This document shows, one piece after another, positions 25,362-33,912 of a stretch of 64,000 nt of DNA (position 1 is the stretch's first letter; every line of letters begins with the position of its first letter). A program made the position numbers and the translations under genes. Source of the stretch: Oscillatoria sp. FACHB-1407 (GTDB taxonomy: Bacteria > Cyanobacteriota > Cyanobacteriia > Elainellales > Elainellaceae); contig NZ_JACJSA010000002.1 in the NCBI RefSeq assembly GCF_014697545.1, forward strand, positions 580,762 through 644,761, written 5' to 3'. The notes beneath the pieces were generated by a model, which did no database searches, was not told where the DNA came from, and was given only the letters and a program-made list of their open reading frames with translations.

Positions 25362-25916
25362 CTAAACCTGCCCCGGCAACGTACGACTGACCTTAGCAGG
25401 ACAAAGAATGCGATTGCCCTGACGATAACCCACAAAGCGAACGTAAACGGGTTCACCTGCGGCTAAATCATCCGTATCGGGCTGATGCAATTGGGGATCG
25501 TAGGGCACAGCCTCCCAGGGAGCACCAATAGGTTCAATTTGCCAGGCTTCTAGCAGGTTCTCCAGTGGAGTAAAGAGAGCTATCAAATTTTTGGCGGGCA
25601 GATCGGGTTTGGTTTCTGCCATCTTCCGAGCGGTAGGATAGCTGATCAGTAAGGATTGCAGTTGTTCAAAGGTGGAATTTTGCCAGTCGGTGAGGAGTTG
25701 AGTCTGTTGTTGTTGGAGTTCTTGACGCAGTTGCACACACTGTTGCTGGAGCGATCGCACCTGATCAGAGTCCGTTGATGGGATGCTGGATTGCGTCGTT
25801 TGAAGAGCAGACTGGCTGACTTGGCTGCCTGTCCGTTTACCCAACAAACTCAACACAAAAATAATGCTGCCAATACTCAAGACGCTACCGAACCAAACCA
25901 GATTGGAATCACTCAT
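25362..25916 (-). CDS. Membrane-anchored GrpE-like nucleotide exchange factor
   Basis: This is a 184-residue protein. An N-terminal membrane helix (about residues 8-25) is followed by a Gln-rich coiled coil (about 52-80) and a C-terminal domain. The last 60 residues (NLLEAWQIEP, YDPQLHQP, YVRFVGYRQGNRILCPAKV) match the beta-domain of GrpE, which exchanges nucleotide on Hsp70 proteins. It overlaps the DUF2997 gene by four bases (ATGA), and the divergent Hsp70 gene follows on the same strand. An anchored GrpE for a specific Hsp70 at a membrane is a reasonable inference. Confidence 0.82.
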   Translation of the reverse strand: MSDSNLVWFGSVLSIGSIIFVLSLLGKRTGSQVSQSALQTTQSSIPSTDSDQVRSLQQQCVQLRQELQQQQTQLLTDWQNSTFEQLQSLLISYPTARKMAETKPDLPAKNLIALFTPLENLLEAWQIEPIGAPWEAVPYDPQLHQPDTDDLAAGEPVYVRFVGYRQGNRILCPAKVSRTLPGQV

Positions 25917-26125
25917 AACTGCGACAAATACTGCGTTTCGTCCGTCAACTCGGTTTCTTCTGTCTCGTAGTATTCCGGCAACAATTCGCGTGATTCAACG
26001 GTGCCCAGTGCCTCCTCCAGGTTGGCAGTGGCAAGGGTGCAATGGGTTCCAGTCGCATTGAGAACGGTTTCAATTACCTGACCGTCTTTGCCGATGCGGT
26101 ACTCAATCTGTTGATATTCAGCCAT
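25913..26125 (-). CDS. DUF2997 family small protein
   Basis: This is a 70-residue protein with the pattern MAEYQQIEYRIGKDGQVIE at the start and a single conserved Cys in GTHCTLAT, typical of the small DUF2997 family common in cyanobacteria. Its function is unknown. It is the first gene of the chaperone module, coupled by ATGA overlap to the GrpE-like gene. Confidence 0.85.
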   Translation of the reverse strand: MAEYQQIEYRIGKDGQVIETVLNATGTHCTLATANLEEALGTVESRELLPEYYETEETELTDETQYLSQL

Positions 26126-26159
26126 AGCCCAATCTGTGGATGATTACGCTTTCATCCTA

Positions 26160-27086
26160 TCAAGCTGACTTGTCAATAGGGGAAGGTTTGTGGTGTTCGT
26201 GCCAGTGTTTGGCGATGTCGATGCGACGGCACAACCAGACGCGATCGCGCTGTTGCACATAGTCCAGGAATCGAGCCAGGGCAGCGGCTCGTCCCGGTCT
26301 ACCGACTAGGCGACAGTGTAACCCCACACTCATCATTTTGGGAGCGGTTTCGCCTTCCTCGTACAGCACATCAAAGGCATCGCGCAGATAGGCAAAGAAC
26401 TGATCACCAGAGTTAAAGCCTTGCGCTGTGGCAAACCGCATGTCGTTGTTGTCGAGCGTGTAGGGGATCACCAGATGGGGTTTGCTGTAGTCATAGACCC
26501 AGTAGGGCAGATCATCGGCATAGCTGTCGGAGTCGTAGAGAAATCCGCCTTCTTCGACGACCAGTTGGCGGGTGTAGGAACTCGTGCGTCCGGTGTACCA
26601 TCCCAACGGGCGACTGCCTGTGACTTGCGTGTGAATGGCGATCGCCTGTTGCAGGTGTTCGCGTTCTGCCGCTTCTCCAAAATATTTGTAGTCAATCCAG
26701 CGATACCCGTGACTGGCGATCTCCCAATCGGCAGCAAGCATGGCAGCAACGGCTTCGGGGTTGCGCTCTAATGCCATTGCTACTCCATACACCGTGACGG
26801 GAATGCCTCGCTCGGTAAACAGCCGATGTAACCGCCAAAAGCCTGCACGACTGCCATATTCATAGCAGGACTCCATATTCATGTGGCGCAATCCCTGGAG
26901 GGGTACGGCTCCCACAATCTCGGACAAAAACACCTCAGAGCTTTGGTCGCCATGGAGAATACAGGTTTCGCCCCCTTCCTCGTAGTTGATCACAAACTGC
27001 ACGGCAACACGAGCCTGTCCCTCCCATTTCGGGTCAGGGGGATGCTGTCCATAGCCAATCATGTCACGGGGATAGGGGGAAGTCAT
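26160..27086 (-). CDS. puuE: Allantoinase of the PuuE polysaccharide-deacetylase type
   Basis: This 308-residue protein belongs to the polysaccharide deacetylase superfamily. The segments YPRDMIGYGQHPPDPKWEG, VAVQFVINYEEGGE, ADWEIASHGYRWIDY and VGLHCRLVGRPGRAAAL are those of PuuE, the metal-independent allantoinase that opens allantoin to allantoate. The length is normal. The next gene upstream on the same strand, beyond a repeat array, encodes an M20 amidohydrolase of the allantoate type, and a gene related to allophanate hydrolase lies beyond that. Together they indicate breakdown of ureides as a nitrogen source. Confidence 0.9.
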   Translation of the reverse strand: MTSPYPRDMIGYGQHPPDPKWEGQARVAVQFVINYEEGGETCILHGDQSSEVFLSEIVGAVPLQGLRHMNMESCYEYGSRAGFWRLHRLFTERGIPVTVYGVAMALERNPEAVAAMLAADWEIASHGYRWIDYKYFGEAAEREHLQQAIAIHTQVTGSRPLGWYTGRTSSYTRQLVVEEGGFLYDSDSYADDLPYWVYDYSKPHLVIPYTLDNNDMRFATAQGFNSGDQFFAYLRDAFDVLYEEGETAPKMMSVGLHCRLVGRPGRAAALARFLDYVQQRDRVWLCRRIDIAKHWHEHHKPSPIDKSA

Positions 27087-27113
27087 GGTTAGTCGTTGGT
27101 GGGAAGTAGGGAG

Positions 27114-27193
27114 GGTGAAGCGACGCGATTAATCGCATCTGTGCGGAGTGGTGGGGGTGAAGCGACGCGATTAATCGCGTCTGTGCGGAGTGG
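27114..27193. repeat. 42-bp tandem duplication around the palindrome GCGATTAATCGC
   Basis: Two copies of GGTGAAGCGACGCGATTAAT followed by CGC, RTCTGTGCGGAGTGG lie 42 bp apart (starting at about 27115 and 27157). The palindrome GACGCGATTAATCGCGTC recurs at 47471-47490, at the end of another gene, so it is a dispersed repeat. Confidence 0.75.
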
Positions 27194-27220
27194 GGAATGG
27201 GGAGTGGGGAGGAGTCAAGG

Positions 27221-27348
27221 GTCAATGGTTAATGGTCAATGGTTAATGGTTAATGGTTAATGGTTAATGGTTAATGGTTAATGGTTAATGGTTAATGGTT
27301 AATGGTTAATGGTTAATGGTCAATGGTTAATGGTCATTGGTCATTGGG
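27221..27348. repeat. Heptamer array TTAATGG / TCAATGG
   Basis: About eighteen consecutive heptamers GGTTAAT or GGTCAAT lie between puuE and the M20 amidohydrolase gene. The array is among the most regular in the window. It is probably unstable in length. Confidence 0.9.
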
Positions 27349-27427
27349 GAGTGGGAGATGATTCATTAACAATGCCGCAATGTCCTTTTGCTCATCCACG
27401 CATCTACCCATCTACCCCTTTACTCTC

Positions 27428-28678
27428 CTAACATTCATATAACCCATCGAGCATTAGCAATGTGTGCAGTAAGACGTTTGCGCCCTGGGTACATTGTTCA
27501 GGTGAGGTATATTCTGCCTCAGAATGGCTCACGCCTGACTGACTGGGCACAAAGATCATCCCCATGTCAGTAATGCGTCCCAGTTCCATGGCGTCATGTC
27601 CGGCTCGACTGGGTAGATGACAATAGCTGAGATTCAGATTTTGGCAGACGGTTTCGATCGCCCCCTGGACATGAGGTGCGGCTAGCGTCGGTTCCACCTC
27701 CAGCAATGGTGTGATTTGAATGGTGGTATTGGTTTCAGTGGCGATCGCCTCAATCTGCTGTTGCAATTGATGCATCATCTCCGTCAGGCAAGTATGGGAG
27801 AGATCGCGCATGTCCACCGATAGCTCCACCTGCCCCGGCACAATGTTGACAGCGTTGGGGGAAACGTCCAAATAGCCCACGGTGGCGACGGGTTGACTGG
27901 GCATCTGACGGGCAATTTCCTGCACGGCCAGAACGATTTTTGCGGCTGCAACCAAAGCATCCTGGCGCATATCCATTGGGGTCGTTCCGGCATGGTTGGC
28001 TTGTCCGAAGACGGTAATGGATTGGCGATGCATCCCCACGACACCCTGAACCACGCCAATGTCAGTGCCCAACCGTTCCAACACGGCACCCTGTTCGACG
28101 TGGAGTTCGACAAACGCGGCAATGTCAGAACGCGATCGCTGAGCCGTTGCCAGAGCATCCCAGTTGCCTCCTAGTGTCTTTAAGCAGGTCTGGATAGAGT
28201 TGCCGATTGCAGGCTGATAGCGGTCTGAAGACTGGAGCAGGGCAGTTCCGGCGATCGCCTGACAACCAATCATAGTTTTCTCTTCATCGGTGAAGATAAT
28301 CACCTGAATGGGATGATTTAGCCGCAGGTTATTTTCCTTCAGGGTTCGTACGACTTCAATCCCTGCCAGCACTCCCAAAACGCCATCAAATCGCCCTCCA
28401 GAGGGAACGGTGTCAATATGCGATCCGGTTGCTAATGCGGGTGCGTTATGGAGTCCAGCATAGGTGCCAATCAGGTTGCCAGCGGCGTCAATGTGGACGG
28501 TCATGCCTGCCTCCACCATCCACTGCTGCACAAAATAGCGAGCTTGCAAATCTTCGGAGGTAAAGGCAAGGCGGCAAATGCTGCCAGAGGGTTGTTTGCC
28601 AATCTCAGCTAGACGATCGATGCTGTCGTTGAGGCGATCGCCATTCACACTGAGTTTTGGGAGAGTTGCCGTCGTCAT
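27428..28678 (-). CDS. M20 family amidohydrolase, allantoate amidohydrolase type
   Basis: This is a 416-residue metal-dependent hydrolase of the AllC / N-carbamoyl amino-acid hydrolase group. Metal ligands are H87 in ATGSHIDTVPSGG, D98 in GRFDGV and E132 in TDEEK; a further His lies in ELHVEQG. A dimerisation domain with NHAGTTPMDMRQDA is present, and the C-terminus has the SRAGHDAM motif. Genomic context with allantoinase favours allantoate as substrate, though carbamoyl amino acids or ureidoglycine are possible. I chose ATG 28678; the longer frame to 28801 overlaps the palindromic operator region. It diverges from the 28828 gene. Confidence 0.9.
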   Translation of the reverse strand: MTTATLPKLSVNGDRLNDSIDRLAEIGKQPSGSICRLAFTSEDLQARYFVQQWMVEAGMTVHIDAAGNLIGTYAGLHNAPALATGSHIDTVPSGGRFDGVLGVLAGIEVVRTLKENNLRLNHPIQVIIFTDEEKTMIGCQAIAGTALLQSSDRYQPAIGNSIQTCLKTLGGNWDALATAQRSRSDIAAFVELHVEQGAVLERLGTDIGVVQGVVGMHRQSITVFGQANHAGTTPMDMRQDALVAAAKIVLAVQEIARQMPSQPVATVGYLDVSPNAVNIVPGQVELSVDMRDLSHTCLTEMMHQLQQQIEAIATETNTTIQITPLLEVEPTLAAPHVQGAIETVCQNLNLSYCHLPSRAGHDAMELGRITDMGMIFVPSQSGVSHSEAEYTSPEQCTQGANVLLHTLLMLDGLYEC

Positions 28679-28706
28679 TTGCGTTGTTTGGAGTAGGTGA
28701 GATGCA

Positions 28707-28736
28707 GTATGCTGTATACATTGTATGCTGTATACA
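28707..28736. promoter_or_regulatory. Tandem palindromic operator-like repeat in a divergent promoter
   Basis: GTATGCTGTATACA occurs twice, at 28707-28720 and 28723-28736, with a 16-bp period, and each copy contains the palindrome TGTATACA. It lies in the 149-bp region between the two divergent ureide genes. GntR-family FadR/VanR-type proteins bind sites of this shape, and such a regulator is encoded at 29593-30273. The assignment is an inference. Confidence 0.6.
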
Positions 28737-28827
28737 ATTAGATTGCTACAGAGTATCGTATCGTAATCACAAAAACCGTTTGCGAAGATACGATTCTGCA
28801 AGAAATGACGTTATGGGAGGAGTGACT

Positions 28828-29226
28828 GTGAGCCAATCAACTGGAACAACACGAGTGTTTATTTGTGGGTCTGCCCTACGAGGTCAACCCGACCATCAAA
28901 ATCTGCAATCGGCAACGTTTGTTCGAGCCGCGAAGACCCAACCCCTTTACCGTTTACATGCTGCTGCCGATGGTTGGCATCCCGCTATTTATGCGGTGGA
29001 AGAAGGTGGCATCTCGATTCCCGGTGAGTTGTATGAACTCTCTGCTGAGCAGTATGACTATTTGGTGTCAACGGAACCACCCAACATGTATCCCAGTGAG
29101 GTGCTGTTAGAGGATGGTACAACGGCAATCGCGATGCTTTATCCAAAGGAATTAGTCGAGAAATATAACTGGCCTGACATTTCGGATTTGGGGGGTTGGG
29201 CAGCGTACAAGGCGAGTCAGGCTTAG
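28828..29226 (+). CDS. Allophanate hydrolase-related protein (C-terminal domain type)
   Basis: This is a 132-residue protein that resembles the C-terminal domain of allophanate hydrolase (AtzF) and the gamma-glutamylcyclotransferase-like fold. RVFICGSALRGQPDHQNL opens the protein, and EEGGISIPGELYEL and EPPNMYPSEV follow, with WPDISDLGGWAAYKASQA at the end. The amidase half is absent, so it is a stand-alone domain. The GTG at 28828 is preferred because GGGAGGAG lies seven bases upstream; ATG 28813 would place that ribosome site inside the gene. It is divergent from the allantoate-type hydrolase gene and shares its control region, which supports a role in ureide or urea nitrogen metabolism. 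Confidence 0.85.
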   Translation: MSQSTGTTRVFICGSALRGQPDHQNLQSATFVRAAKTQPLYRLHAAADGWHPAIYAVEEGGISIPGELYELSAEQYDYLVSTEPPNMYPSEVLLEDGTTAIAMLYPKELVEKYNWPDISDLGGWAAYKASQA

Positions 29227-29345
29227 TCAGTGGTCAATGGTCAATGGTTAATAGTCAATGGTTGATAGTTAATGGTCAATGGTCAATGGTTAATGGTCAA
29301 TGGTCAATGGTCAATGGTTGATAGTTAATGGTTAATGGTGACTAA
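29227..29345. repeat. Heptamer array, and remaining gene-free stretch to 29592
   Basis: GTCAATG and GTTAATG heptamers with substitutions fill 29227-29345. From 29346 to 29592 no gene is supported. A piece with GTGAGCGTCTCGCTCACGCG near 29413 shares a hairpin with the element at 18442-18576. Confidence 0.8.
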
Positions 29346-29592
29346 TGGATTGAGGTGGAAATTTACACACCATTGCTAGTGCAGCGTCACACCTTATTCT
29401 TAGGATTGTCAGTGTGAGCGTCTCGCTCACGCGCGAGCAAGATGCTCAAACTACCCTCGCTTTTAACGGTGACAAAGCACTAGCCCAAGCGAATGATTAA
29501 TGACTAAATCACTAGTGACCAATATAGAAATGGTATGTGAACTTGCACCTCAACGTACGGGTTGCTGGTCAGTTACTCAAGCTGATTAATAG

Positions 29593-30273
29593 TTAATTTT
29601 GCCGTTGAATTTCTTGCACCACTCTGGCTTTACTGGCTGTTAAATGAGTCACGATCGCCTCTACAGCAGTCGCGCTATCATGTTGAGCGATCGCCTCGTA
29701 AATCTGCCGATGTTCTAAGCGAATGTTGAGTACTTCGGGGTTGCGACGCAATGTTTGAATGCGTAACAACGACATAGCATCAAAGACATTTTCGAGTAGA
29801 GAAATGAGTCGTTTATTTGCAGAGCTTTCTGCAATTAAATGATGAAACTGATAGTCTAAATCCAGTAATTGAATGAGTGCAGGTTGTGTTGTGCTGCGCT
29901 CTAATGATTCAGCTTGATTAACGTACTTTTCGAGTTTTTTGAGTTGAGTTTTTGTGATGTTTTTACACGCCTCTGCGACGGCTAACTGTTCTAAAGCAAG
30001 ACGACAATCGTACAGGTGAATGGCATCTTCAGCAGAGATCGTGCTAACTCGCAAGCCGCCGTTCGGTTCAGCCGTTACTAACCCCTCGCGTTGTAATTGC
30101 CGTAAGGCTTCTCGTAGAGGAGTGCGGCTGACCTGCAACCATTGCGCGAGTTGAGTTTCAACAAGGCGATCGCCCGGAGCCAGCTCACCCGACAAAATGC
30201 CAGTCCGCAAGGCTTGATAAGCTTGCTCATGAAGCGATTTGGCACGTTGGAGCGGTTGGGGAGACAGAGTCAA
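29593..30273 (-). CDS. GntR-family regulator, FadR/FCD subtype
   Basis: This is a 226-residue transcription factor. The N-terminal winged helix (about residues 10-75) has the GntR pattern LHEQAYQALRTGILSGELAP and VSRTPLREALRQLQREGLV. The C-terminal all-helical FCD ligand domain (about 80-220) contains D/H metal-ligand-type positions, including H149 or H150 in LDYQFHHLIAESS. It sits next to the ureide genes and is a good candidate to control them through the tandem TGTATACA site at 28707-28736. The inducer is unknown. Confidence 0.9.
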   Translation of the reverse strand: MTLSPQPLQRAKSLHEQAYQALRTGILSGELAPGDRLVETQLAQWLQVSRTPLREALRQLQREGLVTAEPNGGLRVSTISAEDAIHLYDCRLALEQLAVAEACKNITKTQLKKLEKYVNQAESLERSTTQPALIQLLDLDYQFHHLIAESSANKRLISLLENVFDAMSLLRIQTLRRNPEVLNIRLEHRQIYEAIAQHDSATAVEAIVTHLTASKARVVQEIQRQN

Positions 30274-30542
30274 AGTAAGAATCAGGTTTAGAAGGAGTGA
30301 TGTCTGAAAAGCCTGTTAACACTATAACAGATGGCAATTGCCCCTCCTAATCTCTCATCCCTTTGGTCAGAGGAGGTTGAGTGGGGGCAGATGGATAGCC
30401 TTCAAAAATGGAATTTGTATTACGCCGCACTCTTAATAAGAGGTTAGGAATTAAATCTGGTGGTTTTTCCTGGTTGTGTCGTGAAATTCTGTATGTGTAA
30501 AAAGAGGAATATTCTTTATCAACCGTTGAGGGGTCGCCAGGG

Positions 30543-31979
30543 ATGGTTACTACACCAGCCAAACTCAAGTCACACGCTATCTCCTGCGACATTGCGGGTC
30601 AATCAGGAAATAGTGTGACCACATCCACCCCTCAGATAGCCAGTCCTCCTGTTGTGAACACAACGTCGGTTAGAGTCTTTACTAGCCCCAAACGCTCTAA
30701 TCGCCTGGCGCAGACAAGCCAAGTGCCCCCATCGTCACGCGCTGGTGGATGGGGATGCTCCCTGAAACAACACCACACGATCGCGATCGCCGGGGTCGCA
30801 ATTGCTGCCAGTTCGGTTGGGTTAGCAGACGTCTTGATGCAGCCTACCCCTGAATATGAAGGACGCTTTCAGATCACAACCAGTGATCCTGTCTCTGCTA
30901 CGGATGCTGAAGCCGCAACCCAGTCCCAATCTTACTCGGCGATCGCCCCTCCGACGACTAGCCTGGAACAGCACTTGCAGGTGTTAACCAGCGCAGCCAT
31001 GCTAGAACCTGCGATCGCCCAACTTCAAGCAGAGGGAATCGACGTTGACTATCCGGCGTTGCTCAACAATCTGAAAGTCACTCCAACAAGTGACCCTGAT
31101 GTGATTGAGATTAGTTATCGAGCGAGGGATACTCGGCAGCTACAAGCGGTTTTAGAGACGGTGGCAGCGATCTACACCAGTCAGCCTGAATCGTGTCTGA
31201 CGCAGACCTGTCATAGTCTGGAATTTATCAAAACCCAGTTGTCATCCACTCAAGCTCGGATTGCAACCCTGCAAGACAATCTGGCTCACTTTCAACAACA
31301 GCATCAGATCTCCCACCTGCAAGTACGGCAACAGCAAACGCTAGCTCTCAAGACCCGACTGGGGCGACAAATGGAGCAAAATCAAGCCAAACTGGATGCA
31401 ACCCGTAAGCAAGTTGAGCGGTTAGAAACTCAGCTAGGACAGGATGCCCATCCCTTTAGTGCCACTGATTTGTTAGCCCAGAGCACCCAATACCAACACT
31501 GGATGGAGCAACTGCGGACAGTGGAGCAGTCGATGACAGAAGAACTGCAACAACCGCAGATTCGGCAAGACTATTTGCGATCGCTGTACGCGCAATATCA
31601 AGCTCTTTTATCGCAACTCAAAGCGGAAACGAATCGAGTTTCAACGCAATTTATCCTGACCTATGTGTTGGGTCAGCCAACCCCTCTAGCCCGACAAATC
31701 TCGGATGTGCAGCAATGGGTTGAAGTGACTCACGAGGTTGAAATTTTACAGCTCTATCACCACAGAATGGCGCAACTCGATCAAACCCTTGATCAACGTC
31801 TGGCTGAGATATCACCTGCGTTAGAGCAATACGCTCATCTACAGCAACAGTTGCAGGATGCGAATCGCCTTTTAGAACAGTACTCTGCCCAACGCCAACA
31901 ATTAGAGACGCTTGTTGCCGCAGAAAACTCATGGGATTTGGTGTCACCCCCAGAGGTGTTGCAAGCACAACTCCAGTAA
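30543..31979 (+). CDS. Wzz/GumC-like chain-length protein, copy 1, without C-terminal helix
   Basis: This is a 478-residue protein with one membrane segment (about residues 77-97), a mixed periplasmic domain and a long Gln-rich coiled coil (about 235-330). The layout is like polysaccharide co-polymerases (Wzz/GumC). It is a paralogue of the next gene and shares most blocks, for example YSAIAPPTTSLEQ, AQLQAEGI and HFQQQHQIS. It has about 45 extra N-terminal residues and ends at VLQAQLQ, so it lacks the second membrane helix that closes copy 2. The truncation may make it non-functional or specialised. Its 5' region (TTTTTCCTGGTT, CTGTATGT, AGGGATGG) is also duplicated in front of copy 2. Confidence 0.8.
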   Translation: MVTTPAKLKSHAISCDIAGQSGNSVTTSTPQIASPPVVNTTSVRVFTSPKRSNRLAQTSQVPPSSRAGGWGCSLKQHHTIAIAGVAIAASSVGLADVLMQPTPEYEGRFQITTSDPVSATDAEAATQSQSYSAIAPPTTSLEQHLQVLTSAAMLEPAIAQLQAEGIDVDYPALLNNLKVTPTSDPDVIEISYRARDTRQLQAVLETVAAIYTSQPESCLTQTCHSLEFIKTQLSSTQARIATLQDNLAHFQQQHQISHLQVRQQQTLALKTRLGRQMEQNQAKLDATRKQVERLETQLGQDAHPFSATDLLAQSTQYQHWMEQLRTVEQSMTEELQQPQIRQDYLRSLYAQYQALLSQLKAETNRVSTQFILTYVLGQPTPLARQISDVQQWVEVTHEVEILQLYHHRMAQLDQTLDQRLAEISPALEQYAHLQQQLQDANRLLEQYSAQRQQLETLVAAENSWDLVSPPEVLQAQLQ

Positions 31980-32192
31980 CTCTATCCTTTGTACCCCCTT
32001 GTACTGAACTAGCTGGCACACTGCTGTAGAACAAGCCTTGGAATAATGTAAAACCTCTTGACGTTATTATCTGATTGAGGTAAATAGTCGCCCGTTTTTT
32101 TTCCTGGTTCTCTGACGAAACCCTGTATGTTTGGGAAGAAGTCCGTTAAAGCTGAATTAACTCGCCTTTAAACATTTAAGGGGTTATTAGGG

Positions 32193-33662
32193 ATGGTAGC
32201 TACACCAGTCGAACCCATTTTGCAGGTTGGCTCTTGTGACGTTGATGTAGTTTCGCCTGATGCGCCAGTGAATAGCTGGTTGCAGGCTCTCAAACAGCAT
32301 CAAACGATCGCGATCGCGGGTGTTGCAATCGCCGTTGGTTCGGCAGGGTTAGCAAAAATCCTAACGCAGCCTATTTCTCAACACGAGGGACGATTTTACC
32401 TGACAACCAGTGCAGCAACCTCCGCAACCGATACTGTTGCAGTAGCGACTCAATCTCAGTCCTATTCTGCGATCGCTCCTCCGACTATCAATTTAGAGCA
32501 GCGAATGGAGGTATTGACTAGCCGCACCATGCTTGAATCGGCGATCGCTCAGCTACAAGCTGAGGGTATTAATATTGACTACACATCACTGGTCAATCGT
32601 CTCAAAATCGCTCCAACCAACAACCCCAATGTAGTTGAAGTCAGCTATCACACCAATGACGCTAAGCAACTGCAAGCGGTTTTAGAGACGATGTCTGAGG
32701 TTTACACAAATGATAACGAGTCTTGCATAGCTCAGGCCTGTCATAAACTTGAATTTATTGAAATGCAGATGTCCTCGATTCAAACTCGCATTACGGCATT
32801 GCAAGCCAATGTGAATCAGTTTCAACAGCAACACCAAATTTCAAAACTGCAAGCTCAACAGCAGCAAACTCTGGCACTCAAAACCCAACTCAATCAACGA
32901 ATTGCGCAAAACCGAGCCAAATTAGAGGCAGCCCGCAAACAGGTCAATCAGTTAACACTACAACTGGGACAGCAAGCCTATCCCTTTAGTGCCAAGGGTT
33001 TGTTAATGCACAATACCCGCTATCAGGTGTTGATGGAGCAATTGCGATCAGTAGAGAATTCGATTGCAGAAGAACTGCAACAACCTCAAATTCGACAAAA
33101 TCATTTGCAACCGTTGTACGCGCAATATCAAGCCCTTTTGGCACAACTGAAGGAGGAAACGAATACTGTTTCTAACCACTTCATCCTCAACTATGTGATT
33201 GGTCAACCAACTCCTTTAACAAGTCAGCTTTCAGATGTGAAGCAATGGGTCGAGGTTACTCATCAAGTTGAGATTTTGAGCTTACATCAACAAACACTGG
33301 ATCAGTTAAATCGAATTCTTAATCAACGTACTTCACAACCAGCGATCGCATTAGAACAATACGCTCACCTACAACGGCAGTTAGACGATGCAAATGAACT
33401 GCTTGAGCAATACTCGGCTGAGCGGCAATACTTGGAAGCTCTGACGGGTTTGGAGAATTCATGGAACTTAGTGGCACCTCCAGAGGTTTTACAGCCAGAA
33501 GTAAGGCAGCATGTTGAGTTCACAACTCATCCAGGACGCAGTGTTGGTTTGGGATTGTTGTTGGGGGCGTTGTTGGGAGTTGGAGTGGCAGCTATCACAG
33601 ACAGACGCGATGACTCCAGAAGCGAATTTGCCTCACACCGCCACCCATTTCTCAGCCAATAG
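32193..33662 (+). CDS. Wzz/GumC-like chain-length protein, copy 2
   Basis: This is a 489-residue paralogue of the preceding gene. Membrane segments lie at about residues 33-55 and 452-470 (VGLGLLLGALLGVGVAA), with a coiled coil between (about 200-290). The two-helix topology with a periplasmic coiled coil suits the polysaccharide co-polymerase family, though no tyrosine-kinase domain is fused. The ATG start is in the same context as in copy 1. A role in the length or export of a surface polysaccharide is plausible; no glycosyltransferase genes lie near. Confidence 0.82.
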   Translation: MVATPVEPILQVGSCDVDVVSPDAPVNSWLQALKQHQTIAIAGVAIAVGSAGLAKILTQPISQHEGRFYLTTSAATSATDTVAVATQSQSYSAIAPPTINLEQRMEVLTSRTMLESAIAQLQAEGINIDYTSLVNRLKIAPTNNPNVVEVSYHTNDAKQLQAVLETMSEVYTNDNESCIAQACHKLEFIEMQMSSIQTRITALQANVNQFQQQHQISKLQAQQQQTLALKTQLNQRIAQNRAKLEAARKQVNQLTLQLGQQAYPFSAKGLLMHNTRYQVLMEQLRSVENSIAEELQQPQIRQNHLQPLYAQYQALLAQLKEETNTVSNHFILNYVIGQPTPLTSQLSDVKQWVEVTHQVEILSLHQQTLDQLNRILNQRTSQPAIALEQYAHLQRQLDDANELLEQYSAERQYLEALTGLENSWNLVAPPEVLQPEVRQHVEFTTHPGRSVGLGLLLGALLGVGVAAITDRRDDSRSEFASHRHPFLSQ

Positions 33663-33679
33663 ACCTCACTCACATCCAG

Positions 33680-33835
33680 CGACCGTGTATACACAAGTTC
33701 TCTCAGCCCCCTAAATCCCCCATTCTGGGGAACTTTGGAGCTATATGAGGCGGATCGGAAGCCCCCCAATTTTGGGGGGTTGGGGGGCAAATGCAGGATT
33801 TTGAGGTTGATACAAGAGATATGTATACACTGTAG
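33680..33835. mobile_element. MITE-like element, GTGTACAC-ended family, copy 2
   Basis: The ends are CCGTGTATACACA and, in inverse, CTACAGTGTATACATA. The inside includes CCCCCATTCTGGGG and CCCCCCAATTTTGGGGGG palindromes and a GTTGATACAAGA segment shared with copy 1 at 5172-5387 in the opposite orientation. Confidence 0.72.
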
Positions 33836-33912
33836 ATCACAACAAGGGAGGTAGATGGGCACTCAGCATACCTGCCTCCCTCAAGCAAAAACTAAACTGC
33901 CAAAAACTGGGA

